From the NCBI GenBank assembly GCA_027488865.1, contig JAIYAU010000034.1, positions 124,001 to 188,000 of the forward strand: a DNA stretch of 64,000 nucleotides. Reading direction: 5' to 3'. Positions 26,460-35,240 of this stretch are shown here, piece after piece (within the stretch, counting starts at the first letter, position 1; every line of letters begins with the position of its first letter). The notes under the pieces were generated by a model. That model saw only the letters and a program-made list of their open reading frames with translations. It had not been told where the DNA came from and did not search any database. Source of the DNA: Cytophagaceae bacterium. GTDB lineage: Bacteria > Bacteroidota > Bacteroidia > Cytophagales > UBA9547. The position numbers and the translations under genes were made by a program.

Positions 26460-26812
26460 TTCAATTCACTTATTCTAATTTTTAGTTCTTCGTATACAAC
26501 TTCTAGAATATTACTTAATCTCGCCATTATTTCATAAAATCGTGGATTCTTTGAACCAATAACACCAATTTGTTCTAAATCAAGTAAATCTTGTCCGAAA
26601 TTTTCAATACCCAACATGGGAAAGGTAGGCTTCATTTTGTGCGCAAGTTTTTTTAATTCGGCATAATTTTCGTTTTGGTACGCTTGGTTTAGTTCTTCTA
26701 TAAATTGAGGCGTTTGATTCAAAAATGTCTGAATCATATCAGCTATAAACTCACAATTATCGTCAGAAAGCTGTTTTAAGTACTCCAAATTGGTATATTG
26801 GTATTCGATCAT
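26456..26812 (-). CDS. histidine phosphotransfer (HPt) domain protein
   Basis: This 118-residue stand-alone HPt protein has the conserved phospho-acceptor His58 in LKKLAHKMKPTFPMLG, with the typical four-helix pattern around it. It should relay phosphate between hybrid kinases and response regulators. No kinase or regulator gene is nearby. It overlaps the downstream hydrolase gene by 4 bases (an ATGA-type junction), indicating translational coupling. Confidence 0.82.
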   Translation of the reverse strand: MIEYQYTNLEYLKQLSDDNCEFIADMIQTFLNQTPQFIEELNQAYQNENYAELKKLAHKMKPTFPMLGIENFGQDLLDLEQIGVIGSKNPRFYEIMARLSNILEVVYEELKIRISELK

Positions 26813-26999
26813 AAATCTGTTTTAAAAATGAGAAGTTCTTTGGTTAAGAAAACAAATTTTGCTTGTTGGTACAAAGTTGAATATATTTTTTGTTTTTGAA
26901 GTTTATTACCACGATTTTGTTAATAAAATCTCCTCCTTTTAATTTCATTTTTTCCTGTTCACTTTTTATTTATAAATTGCAGCTCTATTTTTATCTATA

Positions 27000-27932
27000 A
27001 TGTCCCAATCAATTAAAGTATTTGCCCCTGCCACAGTTGCTAACGTAGTGTGTGGTTTTGATGTACTAGGCTTTGCCGTTCATAGTCCTGGTGATGAAGT
27101 AGTATTACGTTTAAGTGATAAACCTGGGGTAAATATTATTAAAATAGATGGTGATGAAGGTCGTCTTCCAACTAATCCAGAAAAAAACACTGTAGGAATA
27201 TCGGTAATTAAGTTTTTAGAAAAAATAGGTTCAACGCAAGGCATTGAAATTGAATTGTATAAAAAGATGCCATTGGGTAGTGGCCTGGGTTCAAGCTCTG
27301 CAAGTACTGTAGCAGGAGTGTTTGCAATTAATGAATTGATGGGTGGGCCACTCAGCAAAGAAGAATTATTGCCATTTGCCATGGAAGGAGAACGATTAGC
27401 CTGTGGTTCGGCACATGCAGATAATGTAGCACCTGCACTCTTTGGTGGCTTTGTACTAGTAAGAAGCTATAACCCATTGGATATTATTAAGTTGCCTAGT
27501 CCAAAAGGTCTATATTGTACTCTGATACATCCACATATAGAAGTACAAACAAAGGATGCACGAAATATTCTACCGAAACAAATAGACCTGCAAGATGCTG
27601 TAGAACAATGGGGCAATGTGGCTGGTTTGATATCTGGTTTGTATCAAAGCGATTATAGTTTGATTTCAAGGTCATTGAAGGATGTAATCGTAGAGCCTGT
27701 AAGATCTGTTTTAATTCCAGGCTTTCATCAAGTGAAAAATGCAGCTTTAGATGTTGGAGCTTTAGGAGGTGGAATTTCAGGTTCAGGACCTTCTATTTTT
27801 GTACTTTCTACCAACGAAGATATTGCCAATAAGGCTGCTAAGGCCATGGAAAAAGAATTTTTAAAGCTTGGGATTGGAAATGACACCTACATATCTCAAA
27901 TTAATCCAAAAGGACCAGTGGTTATTGGTTAA
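27000..27932 (+). CDS. thrB: homoserine kinase
   Basis: This 310-residue GHMP kinase phosphorylates homoserine on the route to threonine. The GHMP ATP-binding motif is at residues ~91-102 (PLGSGLGSSSAS), with the substrate region ERLACGSAHADNVAPALFGG and the C-terminal GGGISGSGPSIFVLS. Length matches ThrB. The usual neighbours thrA and thrC are absent. No strong promoter consensus is visible in the 186 bp upstream. Confidence 0.94.
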   Translation: MSQSIKVFAPATVANVVCGFDVLGFAVHSPGDEVVLRLSDKPGVNIIKIDGDEGRLPTNPEKNTVGISVIKFLEKIGSTQGIEIELYKKMPLGSGLGSSSASTVAGVFAINELMGGPLSKEELLPFAMEGERLACGSAHADNVAPALFGGFVLVRSYNPLDIIKLPSPKGLYCTLIHPHIEVQTKDARNILPKQIDLQDAVEQWGNVAGLISGLYQSDYSLISRSLKDVIVEPVRSVLIPGFHQVKNAALDVGALGGGISGSGPSIFVLSTNEDIANKAAKAMEKEFLKLGIGNDTYISQINPKGPVVIG

Positions 27933-27986
27933 AACATAACTGAAAACAATATTTTTCTGGTTAAATTAGAATTATTCTAAATAATA

Positions 27987-28018
27987 TTTGCAAATTTAAT
28001 ATTGCGCCAATACATTTG
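27987..28018 (+). promoter_or_regulatory. promoter of the DUF4856-imelysin-HTTM operon
   Basis: TTTG (27987-27990), a 20-base spacer, then TACATTTG (28011-28018) matches TTTG-N19-20-TAnnTTTG. It predicts a leader of about 20-25 nt before the ATG at 28048. Confidence 0.6.
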
Positions 28019-28047
28019 TATTATTATTTTTAATTAATCTAAATAAA

Positions 28048-29262
28048 ATGAAAAAAATATTACTTTATACAAGTCTAGTAGCTACTTTGCTTTCTTGTAA
28101 CAAAAAAGAGGAAATTATTAATCAAATAAATGAAGTTGAGGTTAATGGCAGTTATGATTTCACTTCTTTTAAAACAAACTCTAAACAAGACTCTATAGTA
28201 GTTGGAACTTTAAGAAGTTTGTTAGCAGACATCCAAAAAGCACGACCTGGCAAAGATGCCGATAGCATTGCTGGCACTAAGGATCAACAACTGGATGCTA
28301 ACACCCTATATAATAAATATTTAGCAAATACTCCTTCTCTTGAATCCATTGCCACTAGTGAATTTAAAACTTTAATTGGAAATGCAACTACAGGATTATT
28401 TAAGGATATCGCAGATGCAAGTGGTCAAGATTATATTCTAGTAAGTCCAGTTCCTGACAACGCTCAAGGAGGTAGATATGGCGGAGATGCAGGCTATTTG
28501 TTTAACGAATTTGGCGTAGACTTAGAAGAATTTTTTATTAAGAATTATTTATGCAGCATGTATAATAAAGTTTTCACTGACTATCTAACAAGTGAAAAAG
28601 TTACGCTTGCCAATATCGATAAGGCTCTTGTTCTGTACGGAGCACCTACGAGTTTTCCAAATGGCTTAACAATTTCGGTAAATGGTATTACCTATACCGA
28701 TCTATTTACTGCTGCATACGCAGCACGTAGAGATAATTCTAATGGTAATGACAAAGGTGGTTTTTATACATTAATTAAATTGAATTTTATTAGACTACAA
28801 AATGCACTTAAGGCATCACCGATAAATACTGTGGAGCGGGATTTAGCAATTATGGGTATTAGAGAAAACTGGGAAAAAGCCTTAGCAGCTACCGCAATCA
28901 ACTACTTTTGGAGTGCAAGTGGTCAATTTTCTAAATCTAACCCAACAGAAGCTGAACTTGCATCAGGCTTTCACGCACTAGGAGAAGCTTCTGGATTATT
29001 GAATGGCATGAAAGGCATTACAGCGAATAAAATAATTTCAACTTCACAACTAAATGAAGTACTGGATAAAATTTATGTTAACAATTCCACTAAAGAGAAC
29101 AACCCCATTAAGTTAAAATCTAACCCAACTGAACTGGCAAGATTAAATGAGGCAATTGCATTGGTTCAAAACGTTTATGGCTTCTCTGGTGTTCAAGTAA
29201 ACACTTACTTTAAAATCAACGATGTAACAAGAAGAAATGTTGGTTATAGACAAGAAGATTAA
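28048..29262 (+). CDS. DUF4856 lipoprotein
   Basis: This 404-residue lipoprotein has lipobox TLLSCNKKE (Cys17) and belongs to DUF4856. The N-terminal VNGSYDFTSFKTNSKQDS and the C-terminal region LNEAIALVQNVYGFSGVQ fit the family. DUF4856 proteins are typically encoded next to imelysin-like and HTTM genes in Bacteroidetes, a grouping associated with iron uptake, which matches this locus. Several conserved acidic/aromatic positions could bind metal or heme, but no ligand can be read from the sequence. Confidence 0.82.
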   Translation: MKKILLYTSLVATLLSCNKKEEIINQINEVEVNGSYDFTSFKTNSKQDSIVVGTLRSLLADIQKARPGKDADSIAGTKDQQLDANTLYNKYLANTPSLESIATSEFKTLIGNATTGLFKDIADASGQDYILVSPVPDNAQGGRYGGDAGYLFNEFGVDLEEFFIKNYLCSMYNKVFTDYLTSEKVTLANIDKALVLYGAPTSFPNGLTISVNGITYTDLFTAAYAARRDNSNGNDKGGFYTLIKLNFIRLQNALKASPINTVERDLAIMGIRENWEKALAATAINYFWSASGQFSKSNPTEAELASGFHALGEASGLLNGMKGITANKIISTSQLNEVLDKIYVNNSTKENNPIKLKSNPTELARLNEAIALVQNVYGFSGVQVNTYFKINDVTRRNVGYRQED

Positions 29263-29289
29263 AAAATAGGTTTTAAACATGTTTTAGTT

Positions 29290-29325
29290 AAACACCTTGT
29301 TAACAATTTTGAAAACAAGGTGTTT
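29290..29325 (+). terminator. strong hairpin between the DUF4856 and imelysin genes
   Basis: AAACACCTTGTT (29290-29301) and AACAAGGTGTTT (29314-29325) form a perfect 12-bp stem followed by TGTTTT. It may act as a partial terminator that lowers expression of the downstream genes, or as an mRNA 3'-end stabiliser. No clear new promoter follows. Confidence 0.75.
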
Positions 29326-29348
29326 GTTTTATAATTTTGAAAATAATT

Positions 29349-30452
29349 ATGAAAAAGGAAATTACATATTTTTTAGTACTAGTAACAATGTTGTTGATGT
29401 CAAGTTGTACCAAATCGCCAGAGACGTTATCTCAAGGTTCAACAGACATGCGATTGCGATTTTTAAAAAATATAGGTAGAAATATCATATTGCCTGAATA
29501 TGCCAAGCTTAAGGTTAACACAGATTCTTTGTTAATAGCTACTCGTAGATTTAACAACTTTACTAATGAAACAAACTTGATTTCACTTCAAAACTCTTGG
29601 GATCAAGCTTATAGCCAATACATGCGCTGTAATGCTTTCAATTTTGGCCCAGGTAGAGATGCCTTGGACAAAGAACTTGTGAACCAAATAGGACTTTTTC
29701 CAGTGTCCATTGCTCAAATAGAAAAAAAAATAAGTGATGCAAATTATACATCTAATGATTTTGCAAGGGACACTAGAGGATTTTTGGTTTTAGATTACCT
29801 ACTTTTTGATTCAATTCAAAATAATTCATCCACAATCACCAGATATTCTGATACCAAACGTAAAATATTTACAGATAGCGTTGTTTGTCATTTGAAAAAA
29901 ACTATTGATAAACTAAATTTGGATTGGTCAAGTTACATCACAGTTTTTGAAAACGATCAATCTACAGCTGCATCTAGCAACATAGCTTCCTTTTATAATG
30001 AATTCGTTGCCAATTACGAGCTTGCTAAAAATTATAAAGTGCAACAACCTGCTGGGTTAAGAGCAGACCAAACTAGTACTGTAGTAAAATCGCTGGAAGC
30101 ATATTACAGTGGCAAATCACTTAAGTACTTTAAACTTCATCTTCAACATCTCAATGACATTTGGGAAGGAAATGGTCAGGATCCATTAAATACAACTGGA
30201 TTTGATGATTATCTTAACGATATTCCTGGAGGAAACCAACTTGTAGCTGATACACGAAATTCTTGGAACGAAATCCAATTAGCATTGGAAAATATACCTG
30301 ACAATCAAACACTTGAATACAACATCAATAACAATATAGAATCGGTGAAAACACTTTACACCAAACTAAGTAATCATACCAAATTTTATAAAAGCGAATT
30401 ATCTTCGAAAATTGGTATTGACATTACGTATTCCAGTGGCGACAATGACTAA
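29349..30452 (+). CDS. imelysin family lipoprotein
   Basis: This 367-residue protein starts at the ATG at 29349; the in-frame TTG at 29337 is less likely. It has lipobox LLMSSCTKS. Two helical repeat halves and the characteristic tail SKIGIDITYSSGDND match the imelysin-like (IrpA/EfeO-related) fold. The region DTRGFLVLDYLLFD corresponds to the family's GLxAIEYLLF element. The canonical GxHxxE site of the M75/IrpA class is not visible, so metal binding must use other residues if it occurs. The gene sits between DUF4856 and HTTM partners. Confidence 0.84.
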   Translation: MKKEITYFLVLVTMLLMSSCTKSPETLSQGSTDMRLRFLKNIGRNIILPEYAKLKVNTDSLLIATRRFNNFTNETNLISLQNSWDQAYSQYMRCNAFNFGPGRDALDKELVNQIGLFPVSIAQIEKKISDANYTSNDFARDTRGFLVLDYLLFDSIQNNSSTITRYSDTKRKIFTDSVVCHLKKTIDKLNLDWSSYITVFENDQSTAASSNIASFYNEFVANYELAKNYKVQQPAGLRADQTSTVVKSLEAYYSGKSLKYFKLHLQHLNDIWEGNGQDPLNTTGFDDYLNDIPGGNQLVADTRNSWNEIQLALENIPDNQTLEYNINNNIESVKTLYTKLSNHTKFYKSELSSKIGIDITYSSGDND

Positions 30453-30469
30453 ATAAATACTTCACTTAA

Positions 30470-31810
30470 ATGGCAAGTACCGTGTTTCTAATATGCCAGA
30501 AGTATTTTCGTAGCACCACGCACATAGCACCATTAATAGTTTTTAGAATTGTTTTTGGTCTAACCATGACGTTTAGTTCTATCCGGTTTTTAGCACTGGG
30601 CTGGTTAGAGGAACAATATATTCAAACAAAATTTCACTTTACCTATTATGGGTTCGAATGGGTAAAGCCAATTGACGCATTTGGCATGAATATCCTCTAT
30701 GTGATATTAATAATTAGTGCGTTATGTATCACGGTGGGGGCGATGTACAAAATAGCAACCGTGTTTCATTTTCTCATTTTCACCTACATAGAACTTCTAG
30801 ACAAAACTTATTACCTTAATCACTATTACTTTGTAAGTGTGATAAGCTTTTTACTCATATTTTTACCTGCTCAAAAATATTTTTCAATTGACGTTCTTAG
30901 AAATCCCAAAAACAAAATTAATAATATACCCTGTTGGATGATTGATGTACTCAAACTCCAACTAGGAATAGTGTATTTTTATGCTGGCCTAGCAAAAATC
31001 AACTACGATTGGCTTATAAGAGCCATGCCATTAAGCATTTGGTTGCCAGCTAACGACCACATGCCACTTTTGGGTTTTTTGTTTAGATATAAGTATATGC
31101 CCTTTGTGTTCAGTTGGTGTGGGATGATTTTTGACGTCTGTATTCCTTTTTTATTACTTCATCGACGAATAAGACCCTGGGCATATTTGATTCTATTGTT
31201 TTTTCATGGTGTCACAGGTTGGTTGTTTCAAATTGGGGTATTCCCATTGATAATGTCAGCCGCGGTTTTAATATTTTTCTCGACAGAATTTCACTTAAAA
31301 CTACTTAAGTATTTGGGTGCATTCCCATTGTCAGAAGTTGGTAATGTGCTCATTCCTAAGTATAAATGGTATAGTTTGTCATTAGTCTTGTTTTTCATAA
31401 TTCAACTATTATTACCCTGGAGATATCTTTTATATCCAGGAAATTTGTTTTGGACAGAAGAAGGCTACCGTTTTAGTTGGCGAGTTATGTTGGTTGAAAA
31501 AGCAGGTACAGCCACATTTTATGTTAAAAATCCAATTACTAAAAGGGAAGGTGCAGTAATAAATGAAGATTTTTTAAACCAACATCAAATAAAACAGATG
31601 GCATATCAGCCAGATATGATTTTACAATTTGCTCATTATTTAGCAAATCATTATGAAATACTAATGGGGGTTAGACCAGAAGTAAGGGCAGAAGTATTTG
31701 TGACTGTGAACGGTAGCGCAAGCAAAATGCTGATTGACCCAACAATAGACTTAGCCAAGGAAAAAGAAAGTTTTTTGCCCAAGAAGTGGATTCTGTCAGC
31801 AAATAAATAA
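30470..31810 (+). CDS. HTTM / vitamin-K-dependent gamma-carboxylase-like membrane protein
   Basis: This 446-residue polytopic protein has about six to eight TM helices followed by a C-terminal soluble tail. It belongs to the HTTM family (horizontally transferred transmembrane domain; VKGC homologs). Typical elements are YFYAGLAKINYDWLIRAMP, a short basic cytoplasmic turn LLHRRIRPW, and HGVTGWLFQIGVFP. The C-terminal ~130 residues resemble the VKGC-linked domain. It starts 17 bp after the imelysin gene. In Bacteroidetes this triplet is linked with iron acquisition, so a role in maturing or transporting an iron-binding product is inferred, not shown. Confidence 0.85.
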   Translation: MASTVFLICQKYFRSTTHIAPLIVFRIVFGLTMTFSSIRFLALGWLEEQYIQTKFHFTYYGFEWVKPIDAFGMNILYVILIISALCITVGAMYKIATVFHFLIFTYIELLDKTYYLNHYYFVSVISFLLIFLPAQKYFSIDVLRNPKNKINNIPCWMIDVLKLQLGIVYFYAGLAKINYDWLIRAMPLSIWLPANDHMPLLGFLFRYKYMPFVFSWCGMIFDVCIPFLLLHRRIRPWAYLILLFFHGVTGWLFQIGVFPLIMSAAVLIFFSTEFHLKLLKYLGAFPLSEVGNVLIPKYKWYSLSLVLFFIIQLLLPWRYLLYPGNLFWTEEGYRFSWRVMLVEKAGTATFYVKNPITKREGAVINEDFLNQHQIKQMAYQPDMILQFAHYLANHYEILMGVRPEVRAEVFVTVNGSASKMLIDPTIDLAKEKESFLPKKWILSANK

Positions 31811-31919
31811 TTTACGGCCTTTAAAACGTTTACCAGATCACATATACACAGTGTAAAAGTGAACGTAATCAACATTAGCACGATAACTTCCCGTTGAATT
31901 TATAGATTACATTAAAGTT

Positions 31920-33161
31920 TTAAACGTCTGCACGTACTTTCATTTCCTTTAGCATTTTCCAAGTCATGAATAAGAGCAAACCTGTTACAAGTATAATGCA
32001 AGTACCTATATAATAATTATTTAACTCACCATCTTTTTTATCCTGTTGCTCCTTTTGTATAATCATAAAAGTAGACCCCAACCTTGCTCGCGGGAAATCT
32101 TCCTTAAGTTTTTGTTCAAAATATTCCAAATCATATTCAGGAGCAGCCAAGGTATTATCGCCATAATATAAAGTATATTGTTTGCTACTGTCTAATGGGG
32201 CTACGATCCAAGTTGGTTTTTGATATGCCTTAATCCCACTTATTTTGAGAGGTGGACTATCCTTGTTATAGATGGTTAATCTTAGTTTATGGGTTAGTAC
32301 ATCTTGTAATTGTATTATATTTTTGTCAAAATAGGAAGCAAAACGACCTTGCCCCAGTTGAATATACCTACCATCTTTTATTGAGCCGACCCAAGCTTCA
32401 ACATTTACCTCTCTATAAAAATCCCAATCCTCCTTGATTTCCACAGACAATTGGTTAATAAGAAACGTTTGATTATACTTAATCTCAATAATCGTTGTTT
32501 TGTTAGAGTCTATATCTATTTGACTATATGCTGCTTGAGGCATTTCAAAATTATTTACCCCATTTTTAAATATTTCTTTAAAGCCAAAACCTTTAATATC
32601 AATTTTGCCAGTAGTAGAATCATTTACCACACACCTCAAATAACGGTGATTGGTAGTAGGCAAATTAATAATTGCCTCTTTTACCGAATCGCCACCCAGG
32701 TAAAATGGATTTAACCGAATAGATTGAATTGCATACCATGATGTAGTATTATTACTTCCTTCAAATGAAAGTGATTTTTCAATGTCCGCATTGGAGATTT
32801 TAAGTATCAACTGTTGATTGGGCTTACCATCCAACCTATCAATTAAATAAACAGTAGCACCTTGTGTAGACTTAGTACTAATGATGGTAAAATCACGATA
32901 ATTTTCGCTTTGGTATGAGCCTACATCCTTTAATAATAAATAGGGTACTTCATTGCCTCTTTCATCTTTTATTCTCAGATCTTGTAGCCCAAATTGACAT
33001 CGACCCACTACCTGAGGTATAAGCTTAATACGATAATATGATTTTAACTTAACAGGGTCAACAGATGTTTTGTAGGAAAAATTTTGCGCAGCTATTAAAC
33101 CTCCATAAAGAAACAACACTATAAAACATAAAAATACAATCCACCTATGCTTATACACCAT
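31920..33161 (-). CDS. membrane-anchored beta-rich periplasmic protein (DUF3999-like layout)
   Basis: This 413-residue protein has a signal peptide (~1-24), a large beta-rich periplasmic region (~30-370) and a single C-terminal TM helix (IGTCIILVTGLLLFMTWKML) with a short cytoplasmic end. The N-terminal LKSYYRIKLIPQVVGRCQFGLQDLRIKDERGNEVPYL and the IRLNPFYLGG region fit the discoidin-like DUF3999 architecture. The family assignment is by layout only. Its 5' end overlaps the SH3 gene by 11 bases, so the two are coupled and probably work together in the envelope. Confidence 0.6.
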   Translation of the reverse strand: MVYKHRWIVFLCFIVLFLYGGLIAAQNFSYKTSVDPVKLKSYYRIKLIPQVVGRCQFGLQDLRIKDERGNEVPYLLLKDVGSYQSENYRDFTIISTKSTQGATVYLIDRLDGKPNQQLILKISNADIEKSLSFEGSNNTTSWYAIQSIRLNPFYLGGDSVKEAIINLPTTNHRYLRCVVNDSTTGKIDIKGFGFKEIFKNGVNNFEMPQAAYSQIDIDSNKTTIIEIKYNQTFLINQLSVEIKEDWDFYREVNVEAWVGSIKDGRYIQLGQGRFASYFDKNIIQLQDVLTHKLRLTIYNKDSPPLKISGIKAYQKPTWIVAPLDSSKQYTLYYGDNTLAAPEYDLEYFEQKLKEDFPRARLGSTFMIIQKEQQDKKDGELNNYYIGTCIILVTGLLLFMTWKMLKEMKVRADV

Positions 33162-33876
33162 TACTAAAATAGATTACCACTTGGTTTTCCAGATAATACA
33201 TTTTAAATTCGTACATAGACCCTTCAGAATAGCTCAGAGAAATACTGGCAATATTGCCATTTTCTTTGGTAATCTTTACGCTAATATCTTCTTGTTCTTT
33301 TTTAAAAATACCACCATTCTTTGGAATGTTCGGAAATCTCTTTGTTAACGTTTCAAATTCCGGTATCAACTTTAATAACAAATAAGCGGTTTCTATAGAA
33401 CAATCCATTAAAAAATAGGTGCTTGAACCAAATTCATATCCTCCAAAATAATGTGTTTCATTGCCGTTTTTATAAAGTTGTTTAGAAAGCCTCCACATAT
33501 TATCAGAATCCTTGGGTGTTCTATCTATCACCAACTCCGTTCCAAACTTTTCGCTTAGTTGGTTGAAATATCCATACATATCTTTTGTACCGATCCTAGG
33601 AGCAGGGAAATTGCTAATGTATTGACTTGCTACATAACCCACATTACCAGCGTACTTAGTTTTTACCCAAAAGCCAGCAATATTGTCTAACTCAATGGGC
33701 ACTTCAGTCCAAACAAACTCCTCAATCACCGCTCCATACGGTATAGTAGCTAATAAGGTAGCACTTGTACTTGACTTCTCTCGAAGATTTAACCCTGATT
33801 TGGCAATAATGTAATATTTTGTTTGGCCACTAACACCAAAACCCACCAAAAGTAGAAGAATGAAGAAATTTTTCAT
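33151..33876 (-). CDS. secreted SH3-domain protein
   Basis: This 241-residue protein has a signal peptide (~1-16, GFGVSGQ) followed by one bacterial SH3-like domain (SGLNLREKSSTSATLLATIPYGAVIEEF, residues ~26-90), which probably binds peptidoglycan or a protein partner. The rest (~95-241) is mixed alpha/beta without a recognised motif. It is upstream of the beta-rich membrane protein on the same strand and overlaps it by 11 bases. Confidence 0.75.
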   Translation of the reverse strand: MKNFFILLLLVGFGVSGQTKYYIIAKSGLNLREKSSTSATLLATIPYGAVIEEFVWTEVPIELDNIAGFWVKTKYAGNVGYVASQYISNFPAPRIGTKDMYGYFNQLSEKFGTELVIDRTPKDSDNMWRLSKQLYKNGNETHYFGGYEFGSSTYFLMDCSIETAYLLLKLIPEFETLTKRFPNIPKNGGIFKKEQEDISVKITKENGNIASISLSYSEGSMYEFKMYYLENQVVIYFSNGV

Positions 33877-33921
33877 AAAAGATTAATATCCGAAGATAAC
33901 AGATAGAAACCGACAGACAAT

Positions 33922-33955
33922 AAAAAAACCCGAAGTTTTAAGCTTCGGGTTTTTA
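33922..33955 (-). terminator. intrinsic terminator of the 33975-35063 lipoprotein gene
   Basis: ACCCGAAG (33928-33935) pairs with CTTCGGGT (33943-33950), with a T-run on the minus strand. It lies 20 bp past the stop and just upstream of the SH3 gene. Confidence 0.87.
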
Positions 33956-33974
33956 ATAAGATAATTTTTGAAAA

Positions 33975-35063
33975 CTATCTCTGAACTTTTACTTGTAAGT
34001 TAACAGATCCAGTAGTTGTATTTGCATTATTCACGCTCACAACTTTAATTAACCCCTTTTTGCCGCTTGCAGTTATAAAAGCAAGTACTTTTCCGGTAGG
34101 CTCAGATGTGAAATTAACCAAGCTAGCAGTAGGAGCCGCATTATCAACAGCAGTTACTAATGATGCATCACCAACAATAGTAGAAAAATCTACACTAACT
34201 TCTTTAATTTTAATGACATTTTTAATTTTATCCACACCACCTGGATTTTGCTTGAAGCCAGCAGTTACATCTGCATTGGTTGTAGTGGCGTTGCTATAGA
34301 AAGATCCAAAAGTAAATGTACCTGAGGTAAAATTATTATAAACAAAGTCAATACCTGCTCCATTCAATGTATCTTGAGCGAATGCTCTAGTATAATTTGA
34401 ACCAGTTGAAGTTGAGAATAATGAACCAAGTTCAGTATTTTTAGAACTTCCTAATTCTGTTTCATAATTGTTAATCAAAGCTTCGTTTGTATAATTTAAC
34501 TTAACTGTAGCGATTCCATATGCCAAATTTTTGGCTGGGTTGTCAAATCTTCCAGTTTTACCGTTCTGTGTAACCCAGATTTGAAACACATCAGATTTTG
34601 CAGTAGTTTCATTTTTTCTCAACAATATTGGGAATGTAAATTTGAAATCTTTGTTATGGCTATTTGGAATGTTAAAAGTATAATCAGCACCAGCAAAGTT
34701 AAATTTAACAGAGTTTGTGCCATCATATCTAGTTCCACTATAACCAGCTGCTGGAATTGGGGTTCCATTAGGAAATTTTGTAAACTTCTCAGACTTTTCA
34801 TTGTCTTTTTGGTAAGTAATATACAAAGCACCCATTGAATTAGTACCATTCACAGATACAACAACAAAAGCAGTGTCACCCGTAGTAGAAACAGTGGCAC
34901 TCACTTCAAAATCCTTTTGAACGCCAAAATTTGCTTTGTCAAATTCAACTGTTACAGTTGGTTTACCTGAAGTAGGCGTAACTTCATCAGCTGGTTTACA
35001 AGAATACAAAAAAGCCACTCCCGCCAAAGCAAGAATTGTCAATTTAGAGAAAATCTTTTTCAT
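33975..35063 (-). CDS. lipoprotein of unknown function
   Basis: This 362-residue lipoprotein has lipobox AFLYSCKPA (Cys22) and beta-rich Ig-like domains throughout: PTVTVEFDKANFGVQKDFEVSA near residue 35, then strands such as GKTGRFDNPAKNLAYG. No catalytic or binding motif is recognised. The overall look is of a Bacteroidetes surface-associated lipoprotein. It has its own promoter (35112-35140) and terminator (33922-33955), and is therefore monocistronic. Confidence 0.65.
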   Translation of the reverse strand: MKKIFSKLTILALAGVAFLYSCKPADEVTPTSGKPTVTVEFDKANFGVQKDFEVSATVSTTGDTAFVVVSVNGTNSMGALYITYQKDNEKSEKFTKFPNGTPIPAAGYSGTRYDGTNSVKFNFAGADYTFNIPNSHNKDFKFTFPILLRKNETTAKSDVFQIWVTQNGKTGRFDNPAKNLAYGIATVKLNYTNEALINNYETELGSSKNTELGSLFSTSTGSNYTRAFAQDTLNGAGIDFVYNNFTSGTFTFGSFYSNATTTNADVTAGFKQNPGGVDKIKNVIKIKEVSVDFSTIVGDASLVTAVDNAAPTASLVNFTSEPTGKVLAFITASGKKGLIKVVSVNNANTTTGSVNLQVKVQR

Positions 35064-35111
35064 GATTATAAAAATTAGTTTTTTAAAATGTTATTTTTTC
35101 GTTAAACAGTA

Positions 35112-35140
35112 CAAAATTATACCTTTTTTTCAATTTCCAA
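35112..35140 (-). promoter_or_regulatory. promoter of the 33975-35063 lipoprotein gene
   Basis: On the minus strand TTG (35138-35140), an 18-base spacer and TAATTTTG (35112-35119) match the TTG-N18-20-TAnnTTTG form. It predicts a leader of about 45 nt before the ATG at 35063. Confidence 0.55.
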
Positions 35141-35184
35141 TAACTACCTGTGATTTATACAAAATTTAACATTTTAATAACATT

Positions 35185-35215
35185 AAAAAAGGCTTGCCCA
35201 AATTTGAACAAGCCA
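35185..35215 (-). terminator. terminator of the ATP synthase operon
   Basis: On the minus strand GGCTTG-TTCAAATTTGGG-CAAGCC is followed by TTTTTT. It lies about 25 bp after the stop of atpG (35241). Confidence 0.8.
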
Positions 35216-35240
35216 TTTTAACAAAATCGTATAATTTTAA

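Noticed and set aside
29349-30452. Possible M75/IrpA metallopeptidase activity for the imelysin protein
   Set aside because: The GxHxxE motif is not found, and the family's peptidase role is doubtful in general.
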